Both the position numbers and the translations under genes were made by a program. DNA of 64,000 nucleotides from Ptychodera flava (Eukaryota > Hemichordata > Enteropneusta > Ptychoderidae). Of this stretch, positions 52,180 through 62,181 are shown one piece after another. The stretch is taken from contig NC_091940.1 in NCBI RefSeq assembly GCF_041260155.1, positions 4,286,501-4,350,500 on the forward strand, read 5' to 3'. The first letter of the stretch is position 1; every line of letters begins with the position of its first letter. The notes beneath the pieces were generated by a model. It saw nothing but the letters and a program-made list of their open reading frames with translations, had not been told where the DNA came from and did not search any database.

Positions 52180-53240
52180 CTTTAAAGAACGGGAAAAGAG
52201 AAAAACACTTTTATAAATTATAAAAGTAAACTCTGAGAAACAGCTAAACGATTTTTCAAAGACTCTACCACATAGGCATCTTTGGCATAAGATCTCCATC
52301 TTCCATGACGTTGCCAACACCGATCTCCAATGCCAGCACTAGCGGCAGCAGTAGCTCCGCCTGAACGAAGGGAATGTAACCCAAACGACTTGTCATCAGC
52401 ACCAACCTACTTCAGACGTGCAATAATGCACTCTCTTGCTCTGCTATAACTAAGCTTTTTATTAACAGAAACTAATCTACAAATGCTATTAGACCAATAA
52501 AGAGGACGGAACAAAAAACTGGAAGAAGAAAAATCAATATCAGCCGCCTCGGCATACCTCAATAACATAGCATAAGGGCAGGCGATAGAACTAAGCTTGG
52601 AAATTACTAACTTATCGCCCTGCCGAAACTGATCTGTTTTACTGCGTTGAATACACAAAACAAGATGGCCTGGATTAACAAGCACATCACAACATCTCAA
52701 ATTACTAACTTCATCAAATCTCAAGAAACCTGTGAAACTTAGCAAAATAATCGCAAGATCTCGCAACACTAATAAATCATTACATGACTGATACTTTAGA
52801 CAAAGTCCACGTAACATATCACTAGATACGGGATCTTTTCTTCCTCTAACTACTGGAGCATGCCTCTTGGAAGTCTCCAATAAATTGATGACAAAAGGAT
52901 GTGAAGAAGGATCTACATGACCGCATACACTATGTGCCCACTTGATCCCATAAACAATACTTGAAATAACGCAAGGAGAACAATTTTGTTCTAGTAAATA
53001 AGTAACAAACAAAGCAACGTGCACCGGATTCCCTGGCAAGGAAATCTCTCCCTTGTTGCGGATAAATTGGTCCCAACGCTTGAAGTAACTGTAATACTTT
53101 TTAACTGTATTGTCACTTCTTGAAGCAATCAAATGAATGGGAAACTTCTCTGCCAGTCGCTCCAAGTCTGGATTCTGTAAAGATGCTCCCACTGCTGTCT
53201 TAACAGTGTTGTCGAGATCTAGACCTGCAAGCAATAAAAC
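52180..53240 (-). mobile_element. Tyrosine recombinase region of the retroelement (fossil)
   Basis: The N-terminal core-binding part has SDNTVKKYYSYFKRW. The catalytic part has the first arginine region (LLSFTGFLRFDEVSNL), a K in QRSKTDQFRQG and the HSLRSGGAT box followed by a GRW...Y segment near 52290. This enzyme replaces the integrase of LTR elements and places the copy among tyrosine-recombinase retroelements. Fossil. Confidence 0.85.
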
Positions 53241-54004
53241 ATCAATGGGAATATAAATCGTTCAGCTCGAAAAATCAACTCGAAGTGCAATCATACAAAA
53301 ATTCAGAGGACGACCTGAAAAAATCCCGTTTCTACCCAGCCCTCTGACAATGACGCCGGATTTCGGCAGAATACGAACTGATCGAATGAAAACGGCGTAC
53401 TTATCACCGTTTGGCATCAAAAATGGCCAAAAAGGCGCCGATCGCCACAAAGGAACCACTAAAGTCCCTTTAGCTCTATCAGAATTCAACTTCTTTACAA
53501 CTCTTATTAATATAGACGGGGGAGGAACTAGCCAATTATTTTCTCCTTCCCAGGAAAGAGAAAAAGCATCTACGGCCGCTGAACCTGGACACCAAAAACT
53601 GGAATTAAAAATACCACATTTTGCATTGTAGCTAGAAGCAAATCTGTCAACAGTGTGATGTCCCCAAATATTATCCAAGAAGCTGAACACATCGTCACTT
53701 ATACTCCAATCATCGTCATCAATATACTTACTGAGCAAATCTGCCTTCACATTATTCTCTCTTGGCACCCAACGTGGAAACAGAACAACATCGATACCGG
53801 TCAAAAAGTTAATGCGCCAGTCAATGTAAACCCCCACCCCCCCCCCCCCCCACCTCGGGCGATACGGGAAAAATGTGGGGGGTTAGACCGTGTGTGCCAT
53901 GAAACTGTGCCCGAGGGGGTGCAATTGCCTCGTTTTGATCCCACTATTCCTTTGACGGACTGGCCCAGAATATGTTCGTAAATAACTACGCATGCGCACG
54001 TATG

Positions 54005-55184
54005 CAGGGCCTGAAAATTACCCGAGGTCCCGGACCAGTGTTTTTATCCCGAACCAGTACTAATTACCCCTAAAAAGTCCGCAGACCAATACAAAAAAGG
54101 AGCCAATTTATTTTGCAAGGGAATGTCCAGTGCTTTTCCCAGATTGTGTTCTAGTGTCTTTTGACGAAAAATTAGAAACTACGTCCCCCCCCCCCAAAAT
54201 ACCGAAGTTACTGAAACCATGGAGGTAGCAGAGACGCACTAAAGCCAGTTACACTAAAACCAAGAGCCCATTCCATTGAGAGACTACGTCTTATAGGTAC
54301 ATAATTACAATAATTATCGCGTCGATCAAACATTTAAAATTTAGTCTATTTCTTTCATCACAACATAAACTCTAAAGGAAAATCAGTTACTCTATTACAG
54401 TTTGCGATTCATGATTTGAGCCAGGCGATATGCGTCCACTAGCCACTGCACTGCAAAAATCAAATGACGGGCCACGTACTCATTTTACATGTAAAATTTA
54501 ATGTGGTAAAAACCAGACCATAGCCTCAGCTAAAAATATCAGCAACCCCAAAATTGTGTGAAAATATTATATCTCTGTCTATTAAAGTAGTATTTTGCAG
54601 TAAAATTCTCTGGAAGGAGTCTCATTACAACTTTCCGATCGTCCGTGGCAAGCAAGCTTCTGAATTTAGAAGGTCACCATGCTGCATTCTTTATATAGTC
54701 AAGACCCCCTAGCTCGATTGTAGTTGACCTTAACAAGAACCGCCTAGCTTGTCAAAACAGCGTTATGGCAATTTGCTATTGCTATCAAAGGAAAAAGAAG
54801 TCCCTCTCAGATATTTGGTGTTTTCAACCTATTTTTTACAATTTAAATGGAAAAGAATCAACCGCTGGGCAATTATAAAAATGAAGTGAACTTTATAGCA
54901 ATAGTAAAAAACATGTCAAGTGTGTGTACAAGAACTTGAGAAAACTACCAAGTAAATGTTTATGCAGTGTGTCTGTATTAAAAAGATTGGCAGTTTATGC
55001 TGTATGTAAATCCCAAGCAAATCTGATAGAAATGCATATATAACATGAGTATGAGAAATGAATCATTCTTGTATTGTTATGCAAATTTTTGAGGACCAGT
55101 GGATTTTACCTTTGGACCAGTGAAAAAAAAAACAGGTCACTGGTCCTGGGACCAGTGGGAAAAAACAGAAATTTTCAGGCCCTG
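54005..55184. mobile_element. hAT-like non-autonomous element
   Basis: Ends CAGGGCCTGAAAATT on the left and AATTTTCAGGCCCTG on the right form a 15-bp inverted repeat of hAT type. GGACCAGTG-like subterminal words cluster near both ends (54030-54075 and 55094-55155). The interior has no transposase. An 8-bp target duplication is not evident (CACGTATG against GTAATGGA), so the superfamily call is tentative. Confidence 0.6.
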
Positions 55185-55528
55185 GTAATGGATGTTGTTG
55201 TTCAGAGCGGTAGCATGGCAAAAGGTGGCTGTCAAGGCCATGTGGGCCGGTAAGCAGCTTTTCAACTGGCTATTGATGAACGCGATGCAGCAATATTCAG
55301 AGGTGTGTATGACAGTATATTTGTGATTGATGGCTTAAATATCGATAACTAAATAAACGATTTTCATCCGCCGTGTATTCTTATTTTTTGGAAAACTGAA
55401 CATACCATACGCAAAATTTCCCGCATTTTCCCACGTGAGCGTGACATTTCGTATGTTCACGATGCGTCATCGACATGGTCCAGCACTAAAAAGACGTCCG
55501 GGTCAACTCTATTTTTGATAAAGCTTAA

Positions 55529-55845
55529 AGGGACAAAGTCAGCCATTTTTCATGAATTTTGTTTGATACTACTTATTTTGTTTGACATGTTGAAAGATAC
55601 TGAATGAATGGCTGACCATGCTATATTCGACCCCAGTTTTATACAAATTAAGTAAAACCATCGCGAAAACGAATTAATGGTCATGACCATTAATTCATTT
55701 TCGCGATGGTTTGCATGTATCGTGTCTAAAACCGGGATCGAATATAGCATGGTCAGCCATTCTTTCGGTATCTTTCGACATGTCAAACAATATAAGTAGT
55801 ATCTCACATCAAACAAAATTCATGAAAATGGCCGACTTTGTCCCT
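55529..55845. mobile_element. Complete TTAA-flanked palindromic MITE
   Basis: Ends AGGGACAAAGTC and GACTTTGTCCCT, flanked by TTAA at 55525-55528 and 55846-55849. Nearly the whole 317 bp folds back on itself around GGTCATGACC at the centre. TTAA duplications are used by piggyBac and Kolobok transposases. The truncated relative at 14574-14746 shows that the family is dispersed in this genome. Confidence 0.85.
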
Positions 55846-57361
55846 TTAAATTGCTTGTGTATTTGGAAAACATGTTCGGTCACGACGGGATTCCTTTTTA
55901 TGTCCGCTAAATGTATTATCAAATTTATTCATGATGAACCATATAGCTAGGGAAACAGTTCTGTTTCATCAGTGTGATCATTCTGATCATCTGTTCTGTT
56001 GAGTTTTACACAGTATCTTTCTGCCGTGTTTTATGATGAATAAACACGGATCATTATGAATTTTCATTCCTCTGCTTGTTTTAAATCAGTGCATGACTGA
56101 TGTAGAATGTGTCATTATGCTTGTAACATGAGAGCGAGAAGACAAAAAAGCTGCACTTGTGAGATTGGACATCATGTATCTTGTTTATCAGCTTTAATTA
56201 GTTTATTGAGGCGACATGTCTTGTGTGATACATCTGGTGTTTTGATCTAATTAAATCATTTGTTCTAGCCTGAAATATGTTTATGCCTGACAACATACAA
56301 GCAAACTAGACTGAAAAATATTGTAAATTTTTGCTCCAAAATAGGTGACGTGACTGTGACACCTCAACACTTTTATCTGGTCACAGTATAAGTGGCTGAA
56401 AAACAAATGCGAAAAGCATGTTATTTTCCTGGATCTATTTGTGTTGATTGTGATAGACATTTGTGAACAGCATAAATGTCACAAAACCCTGTTTTAAATG
56501 ATAAAAATTGTTCTAAAGTTGAACATGAACTTTTTATATTGATGCAGGTTGTTTACGACATGAAATGAAAATTCCAAAGAGTGGTTGTGTGTAGGAATTT
56601 ACAAATTCCCCACCCCCGTATGTGGGGGATTTACTTGGTTTAGGTGGGGATTTTCCGGATTGTCTTGCCCCAGGGGGTGGGGCATTTGGCAGATTTCACA
56701 GGACTAATTTCCAAATCCCCCACTAAACCCCGAGGTTGGGGGGTGGGGGTTTACATTGACTGGCGCATAACGATAGCAACCGCTAGATGTTGCAACTCGG
56801 GAATTCTACTCCAAGCTTGAAGAATCCAGACAACATTCTTGTTGTCAGTATTTAGTTGCACCTTTTTACCTCTAAGAACTTCACTGTTGCTTCGCAAAAC
56901 ACGAAAAACTGCTTGTAATTCTCTCCAAGTCGAACTTTTCTGACATTCAACCTTTGACCACAATCCTACAGTTTCTTTCCCATCGTGACAAACCAGATAA
57001 CCACCATAACCAGTAGCCGAAGCATCTGTATACACAATTTCCGAACACTGATCAACATGTGAAAGAGTAGTGCCGTTCAAGCGACAAACATTGCGAAGCC
57101 AAAATTCTAATTCGTCTAAGGCAAACGAATCAATACGAACAACAGAATCCCAACTTGCCCGCTTTTCGAGGCAAATATACAAATATCTTGTTCGAAGTCT
57201 GACCAGTGGGCCTATGCCACCCTGCATCGAAATTATTTGACCAATGATAGAAGCCAGATATCTAGCCTTGAACAATAAAACACCCATTGCAATCTCATTC
57301 ACTAAGCAACGAATGGAATCAGTCAAATTTCTGATCCTTTGATCTGTTACTGATATAAGTC

Positions 57362-58395
57362 TAGGGTGACCGGACGAGAGGCCCTCCTATTCCCTACAAT
57401 GGGGCTGACACAAGTTTTCTGAGGGTGAATGCTCGAAATCGAAGGCATAAAGGGGGACCCAGGTAGTGATAAATTGTACAAATTTACCTTAGGTATGCAA
57501 CAGTTGTGCACATTAATGTCTGTGAACAAGGTAATAACGTGAAAATCTTGAAGTTCATGAACACATTTTGTCAACAAAAGTCAGAGGGGACGCCATCTTG
57601 GAAGTCGTCTACTTGTACGCGAACGGTCGCTGTGAGAGATCGCGTGAACGGAAACCGTGACTTGCATTTCACAGTGAATGTTGTGAAGACTAGGAAGTCA
57701 AGATGAGTGCAAAAAATTTCCTAAACAGGTCTTTTTTTCTACCGAGAAACTGCTGACGAAATTTTTACTTTGAAACGGCTATGACTTTTGGCATCATTTT
57801 CCAGGAGGGAAGGAATGGCCATGCGGGCAAATTGTACCTTACATATTTTTCTACTTGTTTTGTGCTCTAAAATAGCTCAGCTATGCAGCGCAAATTAGCG
57901 CCCACGGTTTTTCCAAAGCAGGAAGTAAAGTTCGCAATAGTGCCGTACTTGAACAACGTGCTTTTTCACCGGTGCGCACCTGTCTCTGACCAGAAACAAT
58001 GGCTTGTATCCATGATACTGTAAACACAAAGGTCAGCGTGAGGACAATCTTCCATTTTCTTTCACTGGGACTCATCAACCCATACAATATTCTCACAGAA
58101 ATAATTTGGAAACTATCAATGCACCTTTCACCAGACTCATTGTACAGTTAGTCATCTTTGAGCCAGTTTAAACAATATTTGATCCGATTTTTGGTCATGT
58201 TGTCTCATTATTCCTCATTACAATATTCTCAGGGAAAGAATTTGCAAACTTTGATTTTCCAGAGGCTGCCAAATTGTGATCATGCTAATTAGTCAAATTA
58301 TTTTTTCAGATTTGGACTTTGTACCAACACTTTCAACAGGTGCCATCAAGATTTTGGCAAAAAAATTCAGTTTTAAAAATCGTCCGGTCACCCTA
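57362..58395. mobile_element. Non-autonomous DNA transposon with 7-bp duplication
   Basis: TAGGGTGACCGGACGA at the left end and its exact complement at the right end form a 16-bp inverted repeat, flanked by ATAAGTC at 57355-57361 and 58396-58402. The interior (1034 bp total) has no transposase. It sits between the reverse-transcriptase and RNase H parts of the retroelement. A 7-bp duplication leaves the superfamily open (hAT or P-like). Confidence 0.8.
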
Positions 58396-58402
58396 ATAAG
58401 TC

Positions 58403-59740
58403 CCCGCTGCATATCAAAGCGATGACCCAACCAATCGATCAGCAGCTGTGGCTGCCAGTGACATTTCTCATCAGCCAATAAGAACCCAAAGGAGCAAATG
58501 TCTGACTTGACAATCCGACTTACCCGACTTGCATCCTTCACTCCTGCCCCACCCCCTACCCCTAAACCATCATCAAAAAACATGAAAATCTTAAAGCCAA
58601 GAGAACGCCACCAGGACACGAGAACTCTTGTGACTTTGGAAAATATATGGCGCTGTAGCCAAACCAAAGGCAGAACGTTGAACACAAAAAACACTTGTTT
58701 CTTATCCCCAGCGAATTTCCAGGCAAAACCTAAATAGGTTCTATGAAAATGAAAAATTTCAATGTGATGATACGCCGATTTGATATCAAATGAAAAAAGA
58801 TAATCACCAACAGAAAAAACCTGTCTCGCTAAAGAGACATCTTCACAACGAAACTTAAATTTATATAAACACAAATTAACATGTCTGCAGTCTAAAACCA
58901 ATCTAGATTTCCCACTGCCGCTAACAGCAACCGTCAAAGGATTTACTACACAAGGCGCCTCTGAAACTTTCGAAATGCAACCCTTAGAAAGCAACTTAGA
59001 TAATTCTTGCTCCACAAAATCAGGGTTGATTAACGCCGAACGATTGTTCGGAAAAAAAGCTCTAACCGGCAAATCTTTCAACGGCAATTTGTAACCATTG
59101 GAAATTACGTCCAAAACAGAAACACTAGCGCCCGCCGATTCCCAAAATTTAACAGCCGAAACCAACCTGCCACGAGGAGAAACCAGTGGCTCTTCGGAAT
59201 CACCATCGTTTAGACTACGACAATTAACATCTTCCAGTGATGAGGACTTGCCAATTGACTCATTAAAAGTCAACAAATCGGAAAAATTTCTATGGCCCAA
59301 AACAATCACGACGGCATCACAATTATTATCCATCTCCGAATAGGATGTAAACTCGACAAAGTTATCAAAAGAACTACTTATCTTGTCAACACCCGCAGTG
59401 GGGGTAGTTCTTGTAGCCTGCACCAAAGGACATTCATTCCGCCAATGGCCAATTTTACCACAGGCAAAGCATGAACCAGGTTTTCTCTGACTAAAGGTGC
59501 CAAACGATGAAGAAGTAGCTGTAGAAATCTTGTCTTTTTCTGAAGGCGGGTATGGACTCCATCGTGAGTTACCAAAGTTCAAAACTTTAGAACGGCGTTT
59601 GGCGCTTTGCTCTTTTCTTTTCTTAGCGGCTCGTGCTTCTGACTTGTGTATTCTTTTTTCATCGTCGGATCCGTCTGCCAACTCGTGGGTTTCATATTCA
59701 TCGACTGTATACCAACCATACTCAGATTTATCTGCCATAC
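58403..59740 (-). mobile_element. Zinc-knuckle and reverse-transcriptase region (fossil)
   Basis: Contains a charged ADKSEYGW...HELADGSDDEKR segment, a CCHC knuckle (CFACGKIGHWRNEC), and reverse-transcriptase blocks including RLVLDCRHVNL, FSFDIKSAYHHIEI and the catalytic FFDDG, the YxDD equivalent. The pattern fits DIRS/Ngaro-group polymerases. The region is followed by a DNA transposon insertion. Fossil. Confidence 0.85.
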
Positions 59741-60160
59741 GGACTAGCTTTTGCCTGTGAGAAACGAGTTCAATACCTTTTATAATTTGCTGTTTAGCCT
59801 CGGTGACATGGTTGTCAACAGGATCTGGTAAAGATGCAGCTGAGAATGGGCTTCAGCCAAGTGATCTCCAACTCTTTGGTTATACTTGTATTGAGCTTCA
59901 CAGCCTTTCTTCTTAAATGCTGGGGTTTCGGAATACTTGATCTCTTTAATGGCCGAAAGCTGAGAAGTGGCAAATTGACGCTGGCCGTCGGTAATGTCCT
60001 TCTTGAGACCGTCAAAACGGGCTGCCATCAACTTTTCTAGGTCGCCCAAAAGTTTATGACTGCTTCTGTCCACAGCCTGATTAACCTGACTCTGTACCAA
60101 GGCTTGTAAGTTCTGCATCTCAAGAGAGTGTCCTACAGGCTGTTGTGCCATGACGTAGGG
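59740..60160 (-). mobile_element. Gag-like region of the retroelement (fossil)
   Basis: A gag-like coding region with a coiled-coil-prone, charged sequence (LQALVQSQVNQAVDRSSHKL) and the motif EAQYKYNQRVGDHLAEAH, which I associate with gag proteins of this type of tyrosine-recombinase element. It lies directly inside the A1 repeat and upstream of the polymerase region, as expected. Treated as a fossil. Confidence 0.6.
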
Positions 60161-60362
60161 GGGGGGGGGAAATCAAGCAGAACTAGAAACAAGAAAACTG
60201 GATGCTGCACAGTGAGTGGCACACTGCTAGACTGACAATATTTCAAAACCGACACACTGGACAAACATCCTAACACCTGCCGACAGGCCACTCATTGGCT
60301 AACAATGACGTCACGCTAAGACAATAATTTCCCGCTATTCTTCAAACCGCGGGAAATTTCAT

Positions 60363-60878
60363 TTCTTCGTCTCATTATAATATTCGGTACTGCTTTGAAT
60401 CGACACCACAGTGCAGCTGAATTCATGCCATCCAATCAGAAACGGGCTTCATGCATGACAGGTGTGTCTCCTGGATTTTGGGCGAAATTTCCTGTACTGC
60501 GTTCACCCCACACAATCAGCTGCAGTTCACAAATGTACACAAACCACAATATTGAATAAGAACTTGTTTGAATCATGTCTAGTCATAAAAGGTTCCCAGT
60601 GGCTGCAACCTCAGAAGAAATTGCCGACTATAAACGTATTTTTGTTGCCCATTTTCAAAGAAATAGGCCCACTCGTGAATTGTCTATATATCGCAAGTTT
60701 TCTGTAAATAGCAGCCATAAAACATTACAAGATTGGTCGCATTATACATAAAACAGTTTTCTTTGGCTTCATATAATTTCTTATAGATAAACCACGATCA
60801 CTCCCCTTTGCTGAACCACAAATCGCCATTAGTTAGTGGTCGGAGATAAAGTACGATCATCACGTTCTCCCCGTCTAA
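60363..60878. other. Interior of the outer element; no gene seen
   Basis: About 500 bp between the retroelement and the Harbinger-type insert. It starts with GTCTCATTATAATATTCGGT, which also occurs inverted at about 62003-62022. No coding content was recognised. Confidence 0.45.
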
Positions 60879-61917
60879 GGGACCGTTCACTTTTTACGGC
60901 CGGGGGGCCCCGGCAAGATCTTGTCGCCAGTGTTCAAAAAAATATAGACCCCCTGCATTTTTCGTGAAAAAAGATGACCCCCTTTGTCAGACGAAAAAAT
61001 TTGATGACCCCTCCCCGGCTGAAAAATAACCAAAACCCATATGTCAAATTTACCCGCACGGTTTTGATTAGAACTCCGGTACGCGGCGCATTTTATTCGT
61101 GTAGCAGAGATGCCAGTGCACAAACTTCTCAGCCACATCCACGCAAAAGTCTATTAATTAGGACGACTGTAAGGCATTTTTTAACTTCATTTCCATAAAC
61201 AACTTGTCCATGGACATTGTATAAAGTAAACTTTATTGGAGTGGTTCGCCAAAGGCAGCCCTCCGGTTAAGAGGGTCATGGGCCATTACGTGAAGTCAAC
61301 TTTATTCTAGTGGGCCACCAAAGGTGGCCCGCCGGTGAAGAGGGTCGATCACACAGTCACTTGTGATCGGTCTATTCCGCTCGGCGTCTATGCCCCCATA
61401 GACGTGTGTACATATGCCTGAGAAAAACCAAGTCAGGAAATCAAATGGCTATTTTGTATAGGGATTATGCCACCATGTCATCTTCGACGTTCCATTTTAC
61501 TGTGAAAAGTAGCACAAGTGACTGTGGTTGATCATTGCCGTTGAACGAAGTAAACCTAATTGGAGTGGGCCACCAAAGGCGTCCGCCCATTAAGAGGGTC
61601 ATGGGCTATTACAGAAAGTCAATTTATTGAAGTGGGCTGCCGAAGGTGGCCTGCTGGTAAAGAGGGTCGATCATGGCCGTTGCACGAAGTAAACCTAATT
61701 GGAGTGGGCCGCCGAAGGTGGCCCGCCGGTAAAGAGGGTCAATCATGACCATGGCATAAAGTGAACTTTAATGTAGGTATTATGTTTTTGAAAATGTGGT
61801 GACCCCACCTTTCCTACCAGTGAAAAAGCGATGACCCCCCCCCCCTTCGCGGATTCCAAAATTACGATGACCCCACCTTGATTTTGCCGCCCCCGACCGT
61901 AAAAACTGAACGGTCCC
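60879..61917. mobile_element. Harbinger-type non-autonomous transposon with internal tandem repeats
   Basis: GGGACCGTTCACTTTTTACG at the left end and the complement GGGACCGTTCAGTTTTTACG at the right end, flanked by TAA at 60876-60878 and 61918-61920. Terminal repeats with a 3-bp TWA duplication indicate PIF/Harbinger. Inside, a 65-73-bp unit built on GGAGTGGGCC.CC.AAGG.GGCCCGCCGG...AAGAGGGTC recurs five times (61233, 61302, 61559, 61626, 61699); each unit contains a GGGCCGCC/GGTGGCCC stem. No transposase. It looks complete and young. Confidence 0.85.
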
Positions 61918-62181
61918 TAACGGCGCTCCATTTGTTTAAAGTTTTGTTCATTGTCTTGTCGGCAACACAAAGCATGGCTCGACTATTACATTGAGACGAC
62001 CGAATATTATAATGAGACGAAAGGCGACGAACAGAGCTGACGATTACTAATTAATTAGGTACCATCCAATCCCGTTACAGAATTAGCCACGAGACACGTA
62101 AATGCAACGAAAGCTGACAAATGGTATGCTTGGAGTACGACGAATCGTTCGTTCTCGTTCGTCTTTAGTGAAACATCGCTA

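Larger units (their letters stand above)
53813..56767. mobile_element. Non-autonomous DNA transposon with TAA duplication, itself nested
   Basis: Terminal inverted repeats TGCGCCAGTCAATGTAAACC (53813 onward) and its complement (ending 56767) extend through a C-rich/G-rich block for about 40 bp. They are flanked by TAA at 53810-53812 and 56768-56770. A 3-bp TWA duplication points to the PIF/Harbinger superfamily. There is no transposase. It is swollen by a hAT-like element and a TTAA MITE inside it. It inserted in the RNase H region of the retroelement. Confidence 0.8.
53262..57361 (-). mobile_element. RNase H region of the retroelement, split by an insertion (fossil)
   Basis: The part at about 56768-57361 has IVYTDASATGYGG, TWRELQAV and LNTDNKNVV, the RNase H catalytic surroundings. 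The part at about 53262-53812 has PRWVPRENNVKADLLS and DDDWSI, the usual end of RNase H in this group. The 2955-bp DNA transposon at 53813-56767 separates them. Fossil. Confidence 0.8.
51501..60362 (-). mobile_element. Fossil Ngaro/PAT-like tyrosine-recombinase retroelement
   Basis: On the minus strand the order is: terminal repeat A1, gag-like region, CCHC knuckle plus reverse transcriptase, RNase H, tyrosine recombinase, then B1-A2-spacer-B2. The 172-bp A repeat (60191-60362 and 51933-52104) is identical in both places by eye. The 67-bp B repeat (52105-52171 and 51501-51567) differs at one base. Split direct repeats in this order define Ngaro/PAT-type elements, as opposed to inverted-ended DIRS1. 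Without its two inserted DNA transposons it would be about 4.9 kb, a normal size. It is broken: two large insertions plus, by estimate, a few small changes. The near-identical repeats suggest it arrived relatively recently. Confidence 0.85.
51385..62181. mobile_element. Outer inverted-repeat element split by later insertions
   Basis: Left arm about 51385-51500 and right arm about 61995-62181 are inverted copies: both start TAGCGATGTTTCACTAAAGA at the outside and share TAATTCTGTAACGGGATT, TAATTAATTAGTAATCGTCA and GTTCGTCGCCTT inward, while the right arm has some extra DNA. Everything between is largely accounted for by the retroelement (51501-60362) and the Harbinger-type insert (60879-61917). 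The remaining own sequence is therefore roughly 0.9 kb, consistent with a non-autonomous DNA transposon. No target duplication was clear. Confidence 0.65.

Noticed and set aside
53350-53981. Two plus-strand frames of 93 and 108 codons
   Set aside because: Antisense shadows of the retroelement and of the C-rich end of the inserted transposon.
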